Assembly: GCF_030848805.1 (NCBI RefSeq)
Contig: NC_092367.1
Span: 9,101,835-9,165,834 of the forward strand
DNA length: 64,000 nucleotides
Direction: 5' to 3'
Origin: Temnothorax longispinosus
Lineage: Eukaryota > Arthropoda > Insecta > Hymenoptera > Formicidae
Shown here in pieces: positions 57,249 to 64,000 of the stretch. The notes under the pieces are model-generated. The model worked only from the letters and a program-made list of their open reading frames with translations. It did no database searches and was not told where the DNA came from. The stretch's first letter is position 1. Each line of letters opens with the position of its first letter. Made by a program: the position numbers and the translations under genes.

Positions 57249-57283
<35 letters not shown>
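57249..57283. repeat. (TA)n tract
   Basis: About 35 bases of TA repeat. A GC-rich cgcgcgcgcgag run follows at 57335. Confidence 0.95.
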
Positions 57284-57285
<2 letters not shown>

Positions 57286-57600
57286 GACAATAAATGTCAT
57301 AAGTAATTATTAATAAGTACGACAAGACCTAAGTGCGCGCGCGCGCGAGCGCGAGCGCCGAGATATTAACAAGAAGCCTAGCACCATAGTATAACTAGTA
57401 TGCTCACTCTTACCCTTTTTCGTGGTTTGCGCCGATCCGTACTGCGCATCGCCATTATTTTGACGGAGACCAATCAGAAGATTTTTATATATGTGGTAGT
57501 GCAAAATCGGTGTGACGCTTGGTATGTGTGGTAGCGCAAAGTCGGTGTGACGCCACAGAGGTTAATTTTCGGTGAAATATTGCATAAATCAGACGCCAAA

Positions 57601-57987
57601 ATGAATAAAAGCAAAAATCACCTAATTTGCAGCGCTCGAGGCTGCCAAAATAGGAGCATTTTTTGTTTCTTGAAAGCATACCAAAACCAAAATTCAAATT
57701 TCGGGAATTTAAAATTGCCACATAATAATTTCATTTTTTACGTGTGCTCATTGGAAGCGATTTTCAATGAGCACTTTCAAAATATTGTTTTAGAGAAAAA
57801 TGTTTTACAAAAATTATTAACAGAGGCTGAACTAACAACATTTAAGCACCCATGCAGCAGGTTTCCACATTTATACTTAAAAAAATTATTTTTTAGAATG
57901 CGTTTATATTACACGTTAAAATTTATAAATCGTAACTTTCGATCATCCAATAACCCAAATAAAATGATTATTTGGAGACACAAATGA
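57601..57987 (+). pseudogene. P-type transposase remnant: THAP start joined to C-terminal end
   Basis: The frame opens MNKSKNHLICSARGCQNRS, like the first zinc ligands of a THAP DNA-binding domain. It passes after about 45 residues into FYVCSLEAIFNEHFQNIVLE and ends CSRFPHLYLKKLFFRMRLYY, TLKFINRNF, IIWRHK, like the C terminus of P/THAP9 transposases. The rest of THAP, the coiled-coil and the catalytic domain are missing, so the copy arose by internal deletion. The short frame is uninterrupted and could be translated into a small protein of about 129 residues. Truncated P proteins act as repressors in Drosophila; whether this one does is unknown. The longer ORF beginning at 57547 uses an upstream ATG. 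Confidence 0.7.
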
Positions 57988-58369
57988 ATACCGCCGTATA
58001 TGTAAATACATGAAATGTATACATGTAAAAATGTATTTAACAAATACCGCTGTATAGACAATAAAAGTAAATTTACAAACATTATATTGTTTTTGCATTA
58101 TTAATTTTAATTAAACTTTACCACGAATATAAAATCTTTAACGACAAATAATAATCGGACTATTTTTTTATAATTTCCACTTTAATCTCATAATTTATAA
58201 TAATTATTTTAAATATAATTAGCATTCGAGTAATTCATTGAAACATTGTTATTCTAGCAATTTCATTAATCACTTTTATTTATATAATATTTTTTGTGTA
58301 TTTCTACCTATAGACCATATATTCCCAATAAGAATGAATAATGTATACAGTTTTTTTGCACATTTAACA

Positions 58370-58797
58370 AGTAACATTACTCAAGTGTGTCACACGCCGA
58401 TTTTTTTGAAAGGTGTACACATAGAACTTCAAAAAATATTTGTGTCGTATTTTTTTATTTTTGCTCATAAAGCGTTTTAAGAGTATAATAGGGACCACCT
58501 TCGAAATATTAACCTTCTACACCCTATATACGTTATCCTGAATGGTTTTTGCACCAAAATAATATCTTTAGGAGTTTTCAGAGTTTTCGGGTCTGTATTT
58601 TTACAAAAAAATGACGTGCATAATCTAAAGGATTATTATACATAGAATTGAGAAGGTTAATATTTCGAGGGTAGTTTCTACTCTTAAAACGCTTTATAAG
58701 CAAAAATAAAAAAACACGACACAAATATTTTTCAAAGTTCTACATGTGTGCATAGTTTCGAAAAAATCGGCGTATGACATTTGGGCAGTGTTACTTG
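58370..58797. repeat. Inverted repeat nested in the P element
   Basis: Arms of about 150 bp (ataaagcgttttaagagtat; aatattaaccttct and inverses) at 58370-58525 and 58648-58797. A MITE inserted in the P remnant. Confidence 0.8.
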
Positions 58798-59004
58798 TAG
58801 GTACTACAACCCGGGGCCCTTTAACTGCTTGATACGTCGATGGTCCTCCAAAAACATGGCGGCGAATCGGAAACCAATAGATCAAAGGTGCCGACAGAGA
58901 GTGAGCATACTAGTTATACTATGCCTAGCACGATTCTCGCCGGCTCGGCTGACCGAGTATCGAGCATCTGACATCACTGCTGAAATCTGGCATCACTGCA
59001 AAAT

Positions 59005-59155
59005 TAGTCCGGATTCGCACCAGGGGCAAAGTCTGTAGGTAAAATCGGGTATATTTAGTCCGGACTCGCACCAGGGGCAAAGTCTGTAATGTGATTTAGT
59101 CCGGACTCAATCCTAGGGGCAAAGTCTGTCGGTAAGGGGCAAAGTGTGTCGGTAA
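59005..59155. repeat. Short tandem repeat, about 45-bp unit
   Basis: ttagtccggactcgcaccag, gggcaaagtctgt, with three units and a partial fourth. Confidence 0.9.
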
Positions 59156-59335
59156 TTAAAGCACGGAAATGCTGGTCTCGACTTTTGAGGGGCCATTGGC
59201 TATCTGTCTATTAATCTGTGGTAAAAATGTATTGTATAATCAGAATACTAGCAACGTGCACAACTTCATTTGAGGTTATAATTGGGTACAACATTCATCG
59301 CACGATATTGTTATAATTGTAAATCGGAAACGTAC

Positions 59336-59489
59336 CTCGAGTCCAGCTCTTCTGCGATCAACGAAGTCAGTTGTCACTTTCTGCCAAGCATAGAGAACCT
59401 TCTTTTCCGGCAGCGGTGGTAACACGATGTAGGGATACGAAATCTCCAGATAAACACGAAGCAATTCAATTCAGTATATCGCCGGCACG
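59336..59489 (-). pseudogene. SNX4-like sorting nexin exon (PX domain), frameshifted
   Basis: SNX4 binds PI3P through its PX domain and recycles cargo from endosomes. The exon encodes, after RRYTEF, the segments ELLRVYLEISYPYIVLPPLP and EKKVLYAWQKVTTDF, then VDRRRAGLE up to a donor gtacg. These match the SNX4 PX segment YPHIVVPPLPEK...ERRRIGLE from memory. One base appears deleted just after RRYTE (near 59468), and about five residues usual before DFVxRRR are missing. No clear acceptor or other SNX4 exon is seen. It sits among dispersed repeats, so I read it as a captured or duplicated fragment, not a working exon. Confidence 0.72.
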
Positions 59490-59874
59490 ATTACGGTGTT
59501 ACTGCCATTTCGCGTACGCGCGTATGCGCGCGTTGTCGCACCTTACACCTCGCGACAGCGTGCGGCTCGTGCAAACGTTAACGCGCGGCCGCAATCGCGC
59601 GGCAGAAACGCCTCGTGTGAACAGGCTCCTTGATCTCAGTATCAGCTCCCTGCCGTCAATATAAAAAATAACATAATAGGTTATTAACCTGTATGTATAA
59701 ACACTCACGTAAACGTAGTAAACAGTAAATAAAATAAGTATAACAGTAATATATATAATAAGATACATCGATCGAGATAGGTTAACTGATAACTGAACTG
59801 ACTGTGACAGGCGTGACAGCGCGCTAAACGCACTATCTGCACTCGCGCAGCACACACACGCGCCCTGGTGTCAA
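59490..59874. other. CpG-rich then AT-rich spacer with repeat pieces
   Basis: 59510-59615 is CpG-rich. 59619-59672 matches the 46020 repeat. The remainder has no recognised feature. Confidence 0.45.
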
Positions 59875-60225
59875 AAAAGTGAAAAGGACGCAACTGCAAC
59901 CAATGAAATAATGGCATGGCATAAGAGACGTCGGCGTTAGGAAGGAGGAGGAGTATCTTAATAAAAAATTTTCACATTTCGACTTTGCGTCGCAATATCT
60001 CCGCTCGTAGGGCACGTAGCGGAATATTATAAACCCCCCCCCCCCCCAAATTGACCCAAGCTATCGATCAAGCCTACTTAAAACTTGTTCCGTTCACTCG
60101 TTATATGAGATCTCAACATCTCGAGTATTCGCAAATCGTCGCGTCGCGTAAAAGAGTCACGGTCGGTCTCGCTCCGCGTGTACTTGGCGCGAGACACTAC
60201 CGTGTCTCTTGATATAATTCTTTAA
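59875..60225. repeat. Dispersed repeat D, copy 2
   Basis: Matches 35390-35710 in direct orientation, ending tacttggcgcgagacactac and cgtgtctcttgatat in both. A C14 run is at 60034. Confidence 0.88.
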
Positions 60226-60410
60226 GATTTGATTGATGAGATCCAGCTTTATACGCAATCAAAGGTAATTCATATGCAAAGTCCATATATGGACCATGTA
60301 GCCTGAACTCCCAAAGTCAACATCGATTTGATATTGCGTCGATTGTAAAACCGCACTTGTGCTACTAAGCTAACCCTCTATTAATTCATAAAAAGATTAA
60401 ATTAAAATTT

Positions 60411-61076
60411 AAAAAAGTGTGCAAATTAGAAACTTGCACATTGCTTCCTCATCATTACAGATCGCTACCATTGTTCCCATTTTATTTCGCTCATAAATCT
60501 TCCTCTATGAGGAAGCCAAACTAATAAATACTAATAATTATAATATCGTGTCGATGGGATCTCGTCTTACAGATCGCTCTGCACAGATCATTCTCTTTGC
60601 CTTATTTTCTTATTATTCGGTTTGATTGCGATGTATTTTTTCTCCAGACTACCTGGTGAATTTTTCTAGAATTTTAATTTAAGACAAGGATGTGTAAGTC
60701 TTAATTACGTTACAGATTTGGACCTTTTAGTCTCACTAAGTTTCTGTCAAATTGAAACAGTAAACTCACCATGTTAAAGGAGAATATATTTTTGATGTTA
60801 ATATTATACCACTGAGAATGGCTCGGACAGGAGCCGAAACGTTTGGATTTTTGTAGATTGAGAAATAAATCACATTTATATTTAAACGCACCTGGATCCG
60901 CGTTGCGACCCTTACAGCCCTTTCTACTTATACTAATAATTATATATGCATCAAATAAAATACAAGCTTCCTCATAAGAGGAGCTTTATAAGCGAAATAA
61001 AATAGGAGCAATAGTAGCGATCTGTAATGATGAGGAAGCAAGTTTCTAATTTGCACACTTTTTTAAATTGCTGTAA
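60411..61076. mobile_element. Foldback repeat split by a truncated PLE copy
   Basis: Arms 60411-60516 and 60964-61076 mirror each other (gtgtgcaaattagaaacttg; cattacagatcgcta). Between them is an insert flanked by 13-bp duplications. Confidence 0.85.
60530..60944 (+). mobile_element. 5'-truncated PLE tail with 13-bp target duplication
   Basis: actaataattata occurs at 60530-60542 and 60932-60944. The 389-bp insert includes ctgagaatggctcggacag followed by gagccgaaacg (from 60813), the same arrangement as the hammerhead-like motif in the PLE tail at 22477. Confidence 0.7.
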
Positions 61077-61769
61077 AATAAATATTTTTTTTTTCTAATA
61101 ACTATATTTTTTTACGAATCTTTATATGTGCAATCCTATTAAAAACCCGCAACACGAAAGCGTTTTATTAATTGATATCTTTATTTTTTAGAAATATTGT
61201 CGTAATAAGCCATTTAATGTGTTTCTTTCATTTTTTAAATATTTTTTTGGTTTTTCCTTATTTTTTAAGAAAATATTGAGTAAATCTATATATGTACTGC
61301 CCTTAAATACTAATAAATTAAAAAACAATAAAGAATATGCAATATATAAGTAATAACAATGACTTTTAATTGGTGTGTAAAAATTACCCTAGGTGACCAT
61401 TTATGTAGGAAAAAATAACTCGATCGTTCCCGGGTTAAGTAGTCTCGATGTTAATTACACATTTGTCATAATTATAATTATGGCATTTATAGCGCTTGTG
61501 TCACAATCTTCGCAGATTTATATTCACGCTAAAATTGTAACCTTGGATTTTGCGCGTTATGTCACGAAACGATGCTTACAGTCAACAGCTTACAAGTAAA
61601 GATATCATCAAACCAGAATAAAATAACAAAAATCGTAATACGTCTAAGATTTGTAAAAAATTGAAGACTATTTAACTTTATAAAATAAATTATATATACC
61701 CAATCATCTATAGATACAATTATCTAGACACTTTTTGAAATTATAAAAATAATTTAACATGCAATATAA
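61077..61769. other. AT-rich DNA up to the assembly gap
   Basis: The ORF at 61393-61599 has no recognisable domain. No repeat shared with the window was noted. Confidence 0.45.
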
Positions 61770-62269
61770 NNNNNNNNNNNNNNNNNNNNNNNNNNNNNNN
61801 NNNNNNNNNNNNNNNNNNNNNNNNNNNNNNNNNNNNNNNNNNNNNNNNNNNNNNNNNNNNNNNNNNNNNNNNNNNNNNNNNNNNNNNNNNNNNNNNNNNN
61901 NNNNNNNNNNNNNNNNNNNNNNNNNNNNNNNNNNNNNNNNNNNNNNNNNNNNNNNNNNNNNNNNNNNNNNNNNNNNNNNNNNNNNNNNNNNNNNNNNNNN
62001 NNNNNNNNNNNNNNNNNNNNNNNNNNNNNNNNNNNNNNNNNNNNNNNNNNNNNNNNNNNNNNNNNNNNNNNNNNNNNNNNNNNNNNNNNNNNNNNNNNNN
62101 NNNNNNNNNNNNNNNNNNNNNNNNNNNNNNNNNNNNNNNNNNNNNNNNNNNNNNNNNNNNNNNNNNNNNNNNNNNNNNNNNNNNNNNNNNNNNNNNNNNN
62201 NNNNNNNNNNNNNNNNNNNNNNNNNNNNNNNNNNNNNNNNNNNNNNNNNNNNNNNNNNNNNNNNNNNNN
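61770..62269. other. Assembly gap of 500 N
   Basis: Exactly 500 N; a placeholder of unknown true size. The ORFs spanning it are artefacts. Confidence 0.99.
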
Positions 62270-62291
62270 TCTATATATATAAGTACCGTCC

Positions 62292-62325
<34 letters not shown>

Positions 62326-63780
62326 ATGTACGCGAACTACTCATTCGTTAGTGGACCGAATTTTTACCAAAAGTATATGAAACAGGGGTAGAATTCCCGG
62401 GGATGAAAATGTCGTGGCCATTTTTTTTGCTACCGATTTTCTGGAAACCGATTTTTCTAATTCTTCTAATTTTCGGGAAATAATGACTAAATTTAAAAGA
62501 ATTATATATGAAACAGGGGTAGAATTTTCCGGGGAATGCTATAAAGTGTATAATTTTTCGTTACCGATCTTTTTGGAAGCCGATCTTTGGAACGTCTGTC
62601 TGTCTGTCTGTTTGTCTGTACGCGAACTACTCATTCGTTAGTGGACCAAATTTTTACCAAAAGTATATGAAATAGGGGTAGAATTTTCCGGGGATAAAAA
62701 TGACGCGGCTTTTTTTTTGTTACCCATCTTTTTGGAAATTGGTTCCGAAATTTTTTCAAATTTTACGAGAATTAATTGACCAAATCTTAAAAACGTGTAT
62801 ATGAAGTAAGGGTAGAATGTCCCAGAGAGTGCCATAAAGTGTACACGTTTTCGTTACCAATCTTTTTGGAAACCGGACTCATTTGTTAGTGGACCAAATT
62901 TTTACCAAAAGTATATGAAATAGGGGTAGAATTTTCCGGGAATGCAATAATGTGGTTAATTTTTCGTTACCGATCTTTTTAGAAACCGGTTCCAAAATTT
63001 TTTTAAATTTTACGAGAATTAATTGACCAAATCTCAAAGACGTGTATATGAAGTAAGGGTAGAATATGTCCCAAAGAGTGCCATAAAGTGTACACGTTTT
63101 CGTTACCGATCTTTTTGGAAACAGGTTACAAAATTTTACCAACTTTTCGGGAATTAATTGACCGAATCTCAAAGACGTGTATATGCTGATTTTTTTGAAA
63201 CCGCGAGTTTAATTTTTCATTAATGTACTGATTTATTTGAAACGTTTCCGATTTTTGTTTAAAAAAATCTGCGTGATTTTAAAAAAAAATGTACATTAGA
63301 AGACGGTCAGGATGATCTATTGCTAAGAGCAGCACTAAATTATGAAATGGAAGAAGCTGCAAAGGCAAAAAAAATAAATCTTTTTTTTTATAATTTTTGG
63401 GAATTAAATCGTTCATAGGTCAATTAGTTTTAAATGAAATATGTTGTATGTAGAATTTGTTACCGATTTTCTAGAAACCGGTTTTTCCAATTTTTCGGGA
63501 AATAATTGACCAAATTTAAAAGAGTTATATATGAAACAGGGGTAGAATTTTCCGGGGAGTGCTATAAAGTGTATAATTTTTGTTACCGATCTTTTTGGAA
63601 GCCGATATAAAAAATTTTTTAAATTTTTTGGGAATTAACCAGTTACTTCAATTCGTGACTGTCGCGAACGCGTAAGACCGGTTTTTGGAAACCACGAAAT
63701 TTTTCCACGTTCTCGAAAAATAACAAGTAGTTTGCGTCAGACAGACAGACATACAGACGTCAGGTACTTATATATATAGA
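62270..63780. mobile_element. Non-coding element with TCTATATATATAAGTACC ends and GTCT repeats
   Basis: The left end TCTATATATATAAGTACC with (GTCT)n (62288-62323) is inverted at 63740-63780. The interior has at least four degenerate copies of accaaaagtatatgaaatag, ggggtagaattttccgggg, cgttaccgatctttttggaa. Relatives are at 10.6, 20.4 and 38.6 kb. The left end touches the gap, so it may continue. A Helitron-like origin is possible but unproven. Confidence 0.75.
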
Positions 63781-64000
63781 TAGAGGTAGAAAAAACTAAA
63801 GAATGTAATAGAATTAGAAAACGTGCTAATAGTAAAGTGGTTTACACGTTCTGTAAAAAAAAAATATACGTGATTGCACCAATTTCCGCAAACTTTGAGA
63901 TATCAAGCTGAATTTTTTATGGATAATTTTTTTAATGGATAATTTTTATGGATAATTTTTTGTTACCACGTTTTAGAAACCGGTTTGGAAATTATTAAAA
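63781..64000. repeat. Continuation of related dispersed repeat
   Basis: ggtagaaaaaactaaagaat and ttttatggataattttt units resemble the 20.5-kb repeat. No gene. Confidence 0.5.

Larger units (their letters stand above)
57377..58931 (+). mobile_element. Internally deleted P-superfamily transposon with 8-bp duplication
   Basis: cctagcac at 57377-57384 and 58924-58931 flanks an element of 1539 bp. Its ends CATAGTATAACTAGTATGCT... are perfectly inverted for 26 bases. It contains a transposase remnant (57601-57987) and a nested inverted repeat. Confidence 0.92.

Noticed and set aside
61754..62391. ORFs of about 200 residues at 61.75-62.39 kb
   Set aside because: They are made almost entirely of unknown residues from the N gap.

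Overview
The window looks like repeat-dense insect chromosomal DNA, most likely hymenopteran and plausibly ant. This rests on the mixture of element families (BEL/Pao, Ty1/copia, Penelope-like, several LINE types, P-superfamily DNA transposons, piggyBac-type MITEs), a CCTAA-type LINE tail, and arthropod-like exon fragments with GT-AG introns. The species cannot be fixed from the sequence. Nothing here is prokaryotic. There is one assembly gap, 61770-62269, of exactly 500 N.

Layout. 1-6139 is a nearly complete, recent BEL/Pao retrotransposon (5' LTR cut by the window edge). 6140-8350 is AT-rich DNA filled with MITEs and foldback repeats. 8354-10571 is a decayed copia element on the minus strand. 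10.6-13.1 kb holds a dispersed repeat, a GC-rich block and a long CA microsatellite. 13.18-13.86 kb is a fragment of a P-like transposase. 15166-19181 is a P-superfamily transposon with a perfect 8-bp target duplication; a Penelope-like element (PLE) sits in its THAP exon. 19.7-22.5 kb is a second, rearranged PLE with a hammerhead-like motif near its 3' end. 22.8-24.3 kb has a short retroposon with a 17-bp duplication and a jockey-type LINE fragment.

24.46-36.92 kb is a nest of elements. An outer inverted-repeat transposon (A) contains a truncated foldback repeat, a 5'-truncated RNase H-bearing LINE (25858-29157) and a 7.0-kb transposon (B, 29778-36790). B has short terminal inverted repeats, an 8-bp target duplication (one mismatch) and an empty-site comparison in A's other arm. 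Inside B lie pieces of two conserved host genes pointing at each other: the C-terminal exon of a CDIN1 (C15orf41) homologue and a mutated but intron-containing FAM50/XAP5 homologue. This gene-capturing (Pack-type) transposon is the most interesting structure in the window.

37-46 kb is MITEs, minisatellites and an array of four tandem hairpin MITEs. The only stretch that looks like an ordinary host gene is at 43803-44359: two exons of a secreted cysteine-rich EB/EGF-like protein on the minus strand. 46981-51441 is a full-length LINE with ORF1 and ORF2, a 15-bp target duplication and a single nonsense codon in ORF2. 51.9-57.2 kb holds large foldback elements. 57385-58923 is an internally deleted P-superfamily transposon with a perfect 8-bp duplication. 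59.34-59.49 kb is an SNX4-like PX-domain exon with a frameshift. The end of the window is a repeat bounded by inverted ends next to the N gap.

The coding sequences do not form a pathway. They are selfish-element proteins (Gag, protease, RT, RNase H, integrase, endonucleases, transposases) plus four host-gene pieces, three of which appear to be pseudogenic.
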